Of a stretch of 7,306 nt of DNA, positions 1 to 5,352 are shown piece by piece. The position numbers and the translations under genes were made by a program. Each line of letters opens with the position of its first letter. Position 1 is the first letter of the stretch. The DNA is from Hyphomicrobiales bacterium. Lineage in GTDB: Bacteria > Pseudomonadota > Alphaproteobacteria > Rhizobiales > Beijerinckiaceae. Below the pieces are notes generated by a model. That model did no database searches and had not been told where the DNA came from. It saw nothing but the letters and a program-made list of their open reading frames with translations. The DNA lies in contig OMIJ01000147.1 of NCBI GenBank assembly GCA_900299065.1, forward strand, positions 1 through 7,306, in the 5' to 3' direction.

Positions 1-440
1 AAGCTGCCGACACGCAGACCAAACGCAAAACGTCCCGAATAAGTCGGATTGCTTTTCAGCAAACGCCCGAAAGCAGTTTGGGCCCCAATCCAGCCCATAG
101 CCGAACCATAACCATTGATCATTTGCATGATCACAATGACCGGCAGCGCGGTTTGTAAAGGCAGTGTGAGGATGATGAGCCCACTCGTCGCCGCGCAAAT
201 GGAGGTGAGCAGTTTGACGCCCAGGCGATCCATCAAGGCTCCGCCATGAATAGCGAATAAAAATGGGAGAATATGACGCGAACCGACAACAAGACCTATT
301 GTGGCGGGAGTCGCCCCCAGACTTGCCAGCCAGATCGGTAAAATCACCGAGCCCACATCGGTCATGCTATTGCTGAACAGACCCACACCGTAAACAGGTA
401 TTTGCACACGCAAAGGGGCATTGGGTTCAGCAGCAGACAA
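1..440 (-). CDS. MFS transporter, N-terminal part (runs off left edge)
   Basis: This is the N-terminal 146 residues of a Major Facilitator Superfamily permease in the inner membrane; its substrate cannot be told from this fragment. Hydrophobic segments lie at about residues 14-41, 46-64, 78-95 and 99-120. The loop between the second and third carries the MFS signature motif A as GGALMDRLGVK, with Gly67, Asp71, Arg72, Gly74 and Lys76. The start is read as TTG at 440: an in-frame TGA lies 18 bases upstream with no ATG or GTG between, and AAAGGGGA at 449-456 gives a strong Shine-Dalgarno site 8 bases from the TTG. It follows the lyase-like gene on the same strand, but an intrinsic terminator separates them, so it probably has its own promoter. 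The family is clear and the start fairly secure. The C-terminal part is outside the window. Confidence 0.85.
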   Translation of the reverse strand, partial: MSAAEPNAPLRVQIPVYGVGLFSNSMTDVGSVILPIWLASLGATPATIGLVVGSRHILPFLFAIHGGALMDRLGVKLLTSICAATSGLIILTLPLQTALPVIVIMQMINGYGSAMGWIGAQTAFGRLLKSNPTYSGRFAFGLRVGS

Positions 441-571
441 TTCAAAATTCCCCTTTCATCATTCCCCTGCCCTCATGTGAAGACAGATGGAGGAATTTGA
501 CGAGTTGGATCGTATGGCCCTTCGAGCGGAGCCTGTGTCTGATCTGCACCCTTGGGGCGATTCACTCAAGT
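441..571. other. Intergenic region upstream of the MFS gene
   Basis: This spacer lies between the MFS start and the terminator of the neighbouring lyase-like gene and must hold the MFS promoter if the terminator is efficient. I see the MFS ribosome binding site at 449-456 but no convincing -35/-10 pair. A 28-codon plus-strand ORF (487-573) fills most of it and is discussed as a finding. Confidence 0.5.
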
Positions 572-598
572 AAAAACTGGTCCCGATTTCGGGACCAG
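572..598 (-). terminator. Rho-independent terminator of the lyase-like gene
   Basis: A perfect 9-bp stem, CTGGTCCCG (577-585) with CGGGACCAG (590-598), closes a 4-base loop. Read on the minus strand it is followed directly by five T residues (572-576). It starts 26 bases past the stop codon of the 624-1724 gene, so it fits as its transcription terminator. There is no T-run on the plus-strand side, so it is not bidirectional. Confidence 0.88.
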
Positions 599-623
599 CT
601 GCGTTCGCGGTCAGCTGCCCGGT

Positions 624-1724
624 TTAATTGGCTTTGGCCCATTCGGGATGCAAGGTGAGTTTTTGTACGCGCCAATTGAGCACTTCGGCAACGAAGAGTT
701 CATTCTCAGAGGGGCAGGCGATTTCGTGAATCCAGCCAAATTGCTTGGGCTGTTTGCCCGCCTTACCAAACCAGCCCAGCAAAGTGCCATCGAGCGCAAA
801 TTTATAGACCCGGCCAGGAAAAGCATCGGCCATATAGAGATATTGTGTCTTGCCCGGTGTGATGCAAATCGCCCAGGGCGCGCCTGGCATATTGGTCATT
901 GAGCCTTGATAGCCCGCCAGATTGGGCGGCTGATTGCCTATGGCAGGCTTTGCATCAGGAGGTATTGGCAGATCGGCTTTGATCTCGCGCAAGAGCTTAC
1001 CCGTGCCGTCAAACACCTGAATGCGGCGATTGCCGCGATCAGCGACATAGACCTGGCCTTGATTATCTGTGGCGATGGAATGTGGCGTATCCAATTGCCC
1101 GGGGCCGCGACCAAAACTACCCCAAGATGTGACCCAATCGCCGTTTTTATCGACCTTGCCGATGCGCGAATTCCAATAGCCATCGCTGAAATAGGCATTG
1201 TCATCGGCATCCCAGGCCACATCGGTTGGCATACGAAAACGGCCGTTTTCAAAATTAGTAGGCTTTGGATCATGCTCGCGATCATAAGGCTCGGAAGATT
1301 TATCGGAGGCCTCCATCTTTCGCCCAAAGACCATGGTGATGCGGCCTTGCGGATTGAATTTCACAATCATATCCGAGCCCTTATCAACAGCCCAGATGTT
1401 GTCATAGCGATCGACGCGCACGACATGGGCATAAGACCAGGCATAATTATTCTTGCCAATTTCGCCAATATATTCGCCTGTTGGGCTGAATTTGAGCAAT
1501 TGCGAGGCCTGCGCCTTATAGGCTGCGCCTGTCACATTGCCACGCGAGAACACATAAACGTTTTTCTTTGAATCCAGCGCAACGCCAGCCATTTCTCCAA
1601 AATGCAGATCGGCCGGTAGTTTGAAAAAATCAATGTCAGAATCAAATGGTATTTCAGGTGCATTGGTTTGGGCCAGCACAGAGGTGCTGGCGACAAGCAT
1701 GAACCCGAGAAGCAATTTTCTCAT
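624..1724 (-). CDS. Exported NHL beta-propeller, peptidyl-alpha-hydroxyglycine alpha-amidating lyase (PAL)-like
   Basis: A 366-residue protein with a typical signal peptide (MRKLLLGF..., likely cut after VLA at residue 18), so probably periplasmic. The rest is a run of NHL-type blades, for example residues 164-190, 209-238 and 327-356. The order and context of polar residues match, from memory, the catalytic domain of animal PAL: Arg61 (FSRGN), His100 (YAH), Tyr183 in SDGYWNSRI, His215 in TPHSIATD, Arg230 in VADRGNRRIQVF, and His333 (WIHEI). The three His would be the zinc ligands, and Arg and Tyr catalytic. Animal PAL cleaves peptidyl-hydroxyglycine to an amide and glyoxylate; the bacterial substrate is not known to me. 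Trp184 stands where animal PAL has a disulfide Cys. GGGAGGAT at 1728-1735 sets the ATG start. No monooxygenase (PHM) partner is nearby. The fold is secure, the catalytic role inferred. Confidence 0.82.
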   Translation of the reverse strand: MRKLLLGFMLVASTSVLAQTNAPEIPFDSDIDFFKLPADLHFGEMAGVALDSKKNVYVFSRGNVTGAAYKAQASQLLKFSPTGEYIGEIGKNNYAWSYAHVVRVDRYDNIWAVDKGSDMIVKFNPQGRITMVFGRKMEASDKSSEPYDREHDPKPTNFENGRFRMPTDVAWDADDNAYFSDGYWNSRIGKVDKNGDWVTSWGSFGRGPGQLDTPHSIATDNQGQVYVADRGNRRIQVFDGTGKLLREIKADLPIPPDAKPAIGNQPPNLAGYQGSMTNMPGAPWAICITPGKTQYLYMADAFPGRVYKFALDGTLLGWFGKAGKQPKQFGWIHEIACPSENELFVAEVLNWRVQKLTLHPEWAKAN

Positions 1725-1830
1725 GTCATCCTCCCGCAGGTCTGTTGGATGCGAGGCAATATCTCGCGTGAGACCTTACGAGCGAAGAATGAACCTGATT
1801 GGGAATACTGGCAAGCTCAAGATCACATCA

Positions 1831-1858
1831 CTCAGCACATCAGAAGAGACGTGCTGAG
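1831..1858. repeat. Inverted repeat CTCAGCAC / GTGCTGAG
   Basis: Perfect 8-bp arms at 1831-1838 and 1851-1858 are separated by 12 bases. The spacing would suit a hairpin in the copZ-to-lyase transcript or a dimeric repressor operator about 107-134 bases upstream of the lyase start. No T-run follows on either strand, so it is unlikely to be an intrinsic terminator. Confidence 0.5.
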
Positions 1859-1874
1859 ACCAGACAAGCGATCA

Positions 1875-1886
1875 GCTCAGTTGAGC
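1875..1886. repeat. Short palindrome GCTCA-GT-TGAGC
   Basis: A 5-bp inverted repeat with a 2-base centre lies 17 bases past the end of the copZ-like gene. Because the loop is too short for a stable hairpin, a protein site or chance are the likely explanations. It shares the GCTCA/TGAGC arms with palindromes at 3196-3212 and 3652-3665. Confidence 0.35.
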
Positions 1887-1902
1887 AGGCGCGCTTTGCG
1901 CA

Positions 1903-2112
1903 TCAGGCCATTTGCGCCTGATAACCAGCAGCATTGATTGCATTGATCAAAGTTTGTGCTGAGGCCTGAGTGGAGGCTTCCAGGCGCCCAGTGGGAAGAT
2001 CAATATTCACTTGCGCTTGCGGATCGGCGCGCTTGACGAGTTTATCGACGGATCGCACACAGCCCTGACAGGTCATGCCGGTGACTTTCAAAACGATTGT
2101 GTTGGTACTCAT
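1903..2112 (-). CDS. copZ: CopZ-like heavy-metal-associated (HMA) domain protein
   Basis: A 69-residue stand-alone HMA domain with the metal site GMTCQGC: Cys15 and Cys18 sit in the loop after the first strand and would bind Cu(I). The length and the beta-alpha-beta-beta-alpha-beta pattern, ending in INAINAAGYQAQ, are those of small cytosolic copper chaperones such as CopZ, which hand copper to a P1B-type ATPase or a regulator. The ATG at 2112 has GGAG (2119-2122) 6 bases upstream. No copA ATPase or cueR regulator is visible next to it; the divergent neighbour is a HAD hydrolase and the downstream gene a lyase-like propeller. Mercury-binding MerP is an alternative but has a signal peptide, which is absent here. 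Family certain; copper specificity inferred. Confidence 0.85.
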   Translation of the reverse strand: MSTNTIVLKVTGMTCQGCVRSVDKLVKRADPQAQVNIDLPTGRLEASTQASAQTLINAINAAGYQAQMA

Positions 2113-2163
2113 GACAGGCTCCGTCCTGTTTTCACAAGCCCGCGCGGCCTGTGTCCTCTCAAG

Positions 2164-2192
2164 AGATAGACAGCCGGGGCAAGAAGTACAAG
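2164..2192 (-). promoter_or_regulatory. Candidate promoter for the copZ-like gene
   Basis: On the minus strand CTTGTA (2187-2192) and CTATCT (2164-2169) are separated by exactly 17 bases. They match the alphaproteobacterial housekeeping pattern CTTGAC/CTATAT at 4 and 5 of 6 positions. Transcription would begin near 2157, giving a leader of about 45 bases. No clear MerR/CueR-type dyad lies in the spacer. Confidence 0.35.
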
Positions 2193-2194
2193 GG

Positions 2195-2250
2195 TTGGAA
2201 TGGGTTGCGACAGTTTGTCATAAACGCGGCCTGTCTTCCCTTCGCTTGAC
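2195..2250 (+). promoter_or_regulatory. Candidate promoter elements for the HAD hydrolase gene
   Basis: Two alternatives are visible. TTGGAA (2195-2200) and CATAAA (2219-2224) with an 18-base gap would start transcription near 2231. A perfect alphaproteobacterial -35 box, CTTGAC (2245-2250), has only a poor -10 17 bases on, but would put the start at about 2280, directly at the ATG. The second would produce a leaderless message, which fits the absence of a Shine-Dalgarno site. Confidence 0.3.
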
Positions 2251-2280
2251 TTCCCTGGGCATGGGCCTTAGCCGAAATGT

Positions 2281-3177
2281 ATGAACTCAACCTCACCTCT
2301 CTCCGGACTGTCTATAATCGCCCGTGAATATGATGTCATTTTGTGTGACATTTGGGGCGTCGTGCATAATGGACGCGCGCATTATGCCAAAGCCTGTGCG
2401 GCGCTGAGCGCATTTCGGGCGCAGGGTGGCACTGTGATTTTAGTCACCAATGCGCCGCGCCCCTACCCGCCTATTCTGGAGCAATTGGCCAGATTGGGCG
2501 CACCGGACTCCGCCTATGATGCTATAGTGACATCAGGCGATGTGACTTTAAGTTTTATCGTCGAGCGCGGCGAGGCACCGCTCTATCACATCGGGCCGGA
2601 GCGTGATCTCGCCTTTTTCGATATTCTCAAAGATCGCTTCGGGATCAATCCGCCACGCGTGGATCTGGAATCGGCATCTTATGTGGTGTGCGCGGGTCTG
2701 TTTCATGATGAGCACGAAACGCCAGAGGATTATCGCACGTCCTTTACAACCATGCTCAGACGCAAACTTGATTTCATCTCTGCCAATCCTGATCTAGTCG
2801 TGCATGTGGGGGATCATGAACTCTATTGCGCGGGTGCTTTGGCGCAGAGCTATGAGCAAATGGGCGGGCGCGTCTATCAGGCAGGCAAGCCTTTTGCGCC
2901 TATCTATGAGCGCGCGTTAAAGCTTGCTACTGATCATCGCAAGGCTGCTATTGATCGCAGGCGCGTTCTTGCAATTGGTGATGCCATGCGCACCGACATT
3001 CGCGGCGCGCATGATCAGAATTTTCAATCCATATTCATCAGCCAGGGCATTCATCGTGCCCAGTTACATCCCAATAGCAAGGCGCAACTGGGGCCAATGG
3101 ATCAAAAGGCCTATGCCGAGCTGACACAATCAGCCGGGATTGTGCCAGATTTCATCATGCCGGAATTGAGCTGGTAA
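2281..3177 (+). CDS. TIGR01459-type HAD-superfamily class IIA hydrolase
   Basis: A 298-residue haloacid dehalogenase-like phosphatase of the NagD-like class IIA, with the cap between motifs II and III. Motif I is ILCDIWGVVHNG with the nucleophile Asp23; the usual second Asp (DxD) is Trp25. Motif II is LVTNAPRP (Thr56, Asn57), motif III the Lys203 of AGKPF, and motif IV IGDAMRTDI (Asp234, Asp239). The DxWGV form and the TNAPRP motif recall the TIGR01459 family of alphaproteobacteria, often found close to ribF and ileS as here. Its substrate is unknown; the neighbourhood hints at flavin nucleotides, but that is only inference. The ATG at 2281 is the only sensible start, yet no Shine-Dalgarno site precedes it. 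The gene converges on cheY with 20 bases between them. Confidence 0.9.
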   Translation: MNSTSPLSGLSIIAREYDVILCDIWGVVHNGRAHYAKACAALSAFRAQGGTVILVTNAPRPYPPILEQLARLGAPDSAYDAIVTSGDVTLSFIVERGEAPLYHIGPERDLAFFDILKDRFGINPPRVDLESASYVVCAGLFHDEHETPEDYRTSFTTMLRRKLDFISANPDLVVHVGDHELYCAGALAQSYEQMGGRVYQAGKPFAPIYERALKLATDHRKAAIDRRRVLAIGDAMRTDIRGAHDQNFQSIFISQGIHRAQLHPNSKAQLGPMDQKAYAELTQSAGIVPDFIMPELSW

Positions 3178-3180
3178 GCT

Positions 3181-3212
3181 CTGAACCCTGACAGGGCTCA
3201 GGCAGCCTGAGC
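3181..3212. repeat. Two overlapping, mutually exclusive hairpins between convergent genes
   Basis: GCTCAGG (3196-3202) pairs with CCTGAGC (3206-3212) around CAG, inside the last codons of cheY. A second stem pairs CTGA-CCCT (3181-3189, one unpaired A) with AGGG-TCAG (3193-3201, one unpaired C). They share bases 3196-3201, so only one forms at a time. Lying between converging genes, they could slow or end transcription from either side, but there is no T-run. Confidence 0.4.
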
Positions 3213-3593
3213 GGCGGCAAAAATCTGGGTGATTTTGGCAGCCAGCGCATCCTTGGTGAAAGGTTTGACCAGATAATTATCGACGCCATATTGGCGCGCC
3301 ATGATGATATTATCGGCCTTTGATTCCGCCGTCACCATGATGAAGGGAAGCTTGGCATTGGCTGGATCGGCGCGCACCAGAGCCAATAATTCAATGCCCG
3401 TCATTTCGTCCATGTTCCAATCCGAGAGCACGAGCCCATAGGATTTAGCCTTGATCTTGGCCAGAGCCGTCGAGCCATTGGGGGCGTCATCAATATTGGT
3501 AAATCCGATCTGGGTGAGCAGATTGCGAATGATCTTGACCATTGTGGCATAATCATCGACCACCAAAATCGGCATATTCAAATCAAGGTTCAT
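3198..3593 (-). CDS. cheY: CheY-type single-domain response regulator
   Basis: A 131-residue receiver domain with no output domain. The acidic pocket is Asp13-Asp14 (VVDDY), the phosphorylated residue Asp58 (LSDWNM), the switch residues Thr88 (MVTAES) and Tyr107 (DNYLVKPF), and the conserved Lys110. The N-terminus MNLDLNMPILVVDDYATMVKII and SDWNM are typical of chemotaxis CheY proteins, which bind the flagellar motor switch when phosphorylated by CheA. No cheA, cheW, cheB or receptor gene is in the window, so it is an orphan here and could serve another histidine kinase, or act as a phosphate sink. GGAG at 3600-3603, 6 bases before the ATG, fixes the start. The hydrolase gene converges on its 3' end. 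Receiver identity is certain; the chemotaxis role is likely. Confidence 0.9.
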   Translation of the reverse strand: MNLDLNMPILVVDDYATMVKIIRNLLTQIGFTNIDDAPNGSTALAKIKAKSYGLVLSDWNMDEMTGIELLALVRADPANAKLPFIMVTAESKADNIIMARQYGVDNYLVKPFTKDALAAKITQIFAAAQAA

Positions 3594-3820
3594 TGCTCAC
3601 TCCAAAGGCTTAATACAAAATCAATAATACTAATCGGGCGTCGCAAGACACGCTCAGAGCTGAGCACTGTAGATGAAGTCCGTTGCCAGCCGGTTAAGCG
3701 CTTGCGACAAATTGCCAGTGCCCTGGTGACCACATGTTTTGAGGACTTCGCTTGCATTCAAACCTGCAAGCTCTGATAATCTCTCAACTTTGGCCAGATC
3801 CATTCAAAAAAGCAGATAAA
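3594..3820. other. Divergent intergenic region between cheY and the MaoC-like gene
   Basis: These bases must hold both promoters. An A+T-rich stretch (about 3607-3633) precedes cheY. GTCGCAAG (3640-3647) and CTTGCGAC (3701-3708) form a perfect 8-bp inverted repeat, so each gene has a CTTGCG -35-like element pointing toward it, but neither has a good -10 at 17 bases. A palindrome GCTCA-GAGC-TGAGC lies at 3652-3665. If the MaoC-like gene begins at TTG 3752, the last 69 bases are coding. Confidence 0.5.
3750..3771 (+). repeat. Hairpin upstream of the MaoC-like gene
   Basis: GCTTGCA (3750-3756) and TGCAAGC (3765-3771) form a perfect 7-bp stem with an 8-base loop. It covers the alternative TTG start at 3752, so in RNA it could hide that start, or it may be a plain leader structure for the ATG at 3821. 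No T-run follows. Confidence 0.45.
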
Positions 3821-4264
3821 ATGAGCGAGCTGGGAATTAAGGAATATTATTTCGAAGACCTCACCCTTGGCATGCGCGAGGGGTTGATGAAAACGGTCAT
3901 GTCAGATGATGTGGTCGGCTTTGCCACGCTCACAGGGGATCATAATCCCATTCATCTGTCGGACCATTTTGCTCGCAAAACTCGTTTTGGCGGTCGCATT
4001 GCCCATGGGCTCTATACAGCGAGCCTGATTTCAGCTGTGCTTGGCATGCGCATGCCCGGGCCTGGCGCGATTTATCTCTCTCAGACGCTCAATTTCCGGG
4101 CACCAGTCCGCATCGGTGATGTTGTCTCCATTGTGGTGGAAGTGATCGAATTAGTGCCCGAAGGGCGGCGATGCAGGCTCAAATGCGAGGCCATTGTCGA
4201 TGGCAAGATTGTGCTGGATGGCGAGGCGCTGGTCATGGTGCCCACCAGAAAAGTCAAGTCCTGA
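3821..4264 (+). CDS. MaoC-like hot-dog dehydratase (R-specific enoyl-CoA hydratase family)
   Basis: A 147-residue single hot-dog domain with the hydratase-2 signature FATLTGDHNPIHLSDHFA at residues 34-51. Asp40 and His45 match the Asp/His catalytic pair of PhaJ-type R-hydratases, which add water to trans-2-enoyl-CoA to give (R)-3-hydroxyacyl-CoA. The following FGGRIAHGLYTASLIS and LNFRAPVRIGD are also typical. It is likely cytosolic and dimeric. In an alphaproteobacterium it could feed polyhydroxyalkanoate synthesis or act in another acyl-CoA pathway; nothing nearby decides this. The family normally begins close to the YYFEDL segment, which favours ATG 3821, but this start lacks a clear ribosome binding site. 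A TTG at 3752 has GAGGA 6 bases upstream and would add 23 residues. It runs in the same direction as ribF, 110 bases away. Confidence 0.87.
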   Translation: MSELGIKEYYFEDLTLGMREGLMKTVMSDDVVGFATLTGDHNPIHLSDHFARKTRFGGRIAHGLYTASLISAVLGMRMPGPGAIYLSQTLNFRAPVRIGDVVSIVVEVIELVPEGRRCRLKCEAIVDGKIVLDGEALVMVPTRKVKS

Positions 4265-4294
4265 TCTTGGAACAAGTCTCAATCACAAAGGTTT

Positions 4295-4324
4295 CTTGAC
4301 GCGCGAGAGCGGGAGAGGCAGTTT
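4295..4324 (+). promoter_or_regulatory. Possible promoter upstream of ribF
   Basis: CTTGAC (4295-4300) is a perfect alphaproteobacterial -35 box in the spacer before ribF. The -10 region 17-18 bases on (around CAGTTT, 4319-4324) is weak. It would give a leader of about 45 bases. No FMN riboswitch is recognisable in the spacer. Confidence 0.28.
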
Positions 4325-4374
4325 GCGCCCCGTCAGGCTCTGATGATCCCTGCCCTGCCCCATGAGTTGAGAGT

Positions 4375-5340
4375 TTGACCATTCCATCGCAAGCAACGCC
4401 TCAATCCTTTGTTCTCGTCCGTGATCCTCCGAAACCGCCTGCAGGTCTCGAGGGAGCGATCTATGTAATCGGCAATTTTGACGGCGTGCATCGCGGTCAT
4501 AGAGCCGTGATCGCGCAGGCCATGGCGCTGGCGCAACGGCTGGGCCGTCCCTGCGCTTTACTTACCTTTGAGCCCCATCCGGGGGATTATTTTGCTGGTG
4601 GCCCTTCCGTCTTTCGCCTGACCCCCGAGCCAGCCAAGGCACGTATTATGCAGCGACTGGGCCTGTCGGGCATGGTGGTGCTGAGCTTTAATCAGGATCT
4701 TGCAAGCCTCAGCGCTGAAGAATTTGTCAGCCAGATCCTGGTTGAAAGATTGGGTCTATCAGGCGCTGTGGTGGGCTATGATTTCCATTTTGGCCGGGCC
4801 CGCGCTGGCACGCCCGAGTTTTTGCGCGAAGCGGGTCAAAAGCATGGCTTTGTTGTCGAAATCGCCAGCAAAGTAATGGCGGACCCCGATGGGTCGACCG
4901 AGGCGGTTCATTCGGCAGCAACAAGAATGGCGCTGAATAAGGGGGATGTGGCCAGAGCACGAGCCCTGCTGGGCCATGATTGGTTTGTGCTGGGAGAAGT
5001 GCTGCATGGGCAGAAGCTTGGGCGCAGCCTTGGCTATCCAACAGCCAATCTAGCGCTAGACCCCTCCTGTGGTCTGGCTTTTGGCATTTATGCTGTCAGG
5101 GTCAGGCTTGCGGAAATGATCTATAATGGTGTGGCCAGTTATGGGCGGCGGCCGACGGTGGATAATGGCCCGCCCTTGCTGGAAATATTTATTTTTGACT
5201 TCTCAGGCGATCTTTACGGACGCGAGCTGGAAGTGAGCTTTGTCACCTGGCTGAGAGGTGAAGAGAAATTCGACAGTCTTGAGGCCCTGACGCGGCAGAT
5301 TGGGCTGGATGTCGAACAGGCACGGGCCATTCTTGGCTGA
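4375..5340 (+). CDS. ribF: Bifunctional riboflavin kinase / FAD synthetase
   Basis: A 321-residue RibF that phosphorylates riboflavin to FMN and adenylates FMN to FAD in the cytosol. The N-terminal FAD synthetase half has the nucleotidyltransferase motif GNFDGVHRGH (33-42), TFEPHP (64-69) and GYDFHFGRARAGT (134-146). The C-terminal kinase half starts near GEVLHGQKLGRSLGYPTAN (207-225, with the PTAN nucleotide motif), continues with YNGVASYGRRPT (250-261) and has the likely catalytic Glu270 in LEIFIFDFSGDLYGREL. Where the family usually has SSTxxR, this protein reads HSAATR (179-184), an unusual form. Translation must start at TTG 4375: a stop lies at 4363-4365 and no ATG or GTG occurs before the GNFDG motif. 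The ribosome binding site is weak. The TGA stop is followed at once by TAA. ileS lies 97 bases downstream. Confidence 0.96.
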   Translation: MTIPSQATPQSFVLVRDPPKPPAGLEGAIYVIGNFDGVHRGHRAVIAQAMALAQRLGRPCALLTFEPHPGDYFAGGPSVFRLTPEPAKARIMQRLGLSGMVVLSFNQDLASLSAEEFVSQILVERLGLSGAVVGYDFHFGRARAGTPEFLREAGQKHGFVVEIASKVMADPDGSTEAVHSAATRMALNKGDVARARALLGHDWFVLGEVLHGQKLGRSLGYPTANLALDPSCGLAFGIYAVRVRLAEMIYNGVASYGRRPTVDNGPPLLEIFIFDFSGDLYGRELEVSFVTWLRGEEKFDSLEALTRQIGLDVEQARAILG

Positions 5341-5352
5341 TAATGCGGCTGA

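Larger units (their letters stand above)
1725..1902. other. Intergenic region between copZ-like and lyase-like genes
   Basis: This 178-base spacer separates two minus-strand genes. It contains the ribosome binding site of the lyase-like gene (1728-1735) and two palindromes, listed separately. I see no ORF with its own start and no convincing promoter; a TTGCCA/CATTCT pair with a 17-base gap can be drawn on the minus strand, but its -10 is poor. No T-run terminator follows the copZ-like gene. Confidence 0.5.

Noticed and set aside
906..1571. Long (221-codon) plus-strand open frame opposite the PAL-like gene
   Set aside because: It lies wholly antisense to a gene with a clear signal peptide, NHL motifs, ribosome site and terminator. 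Its translation shows no domain, only Ile/Ala-rich stretches typical of antisense frames.
2245..2275. CueR/MerR-like operator (TTGAC-TTCCC...GGGCCTT) near the copZ-like gene
   Set aside because: The two half-sites match poorly, and the element faces the HAD gene rather than copZ, so a copper-regulated dyad is not supported.
3821..4264. Possible acyl dehydratase pseudogene because of the missing ribosome site
   Set aside because: The frame is intact, with the catalytic Asp/His pair and normal family length; only the start is uncertain.
4265..4374. Possible FMN riboswitch before ribF
   Set aside because: The spacer lacks the conserved RFN-element blocks such as AGGGGCAGGG-type segments in a multi-helix arrangement, and is too short for it.
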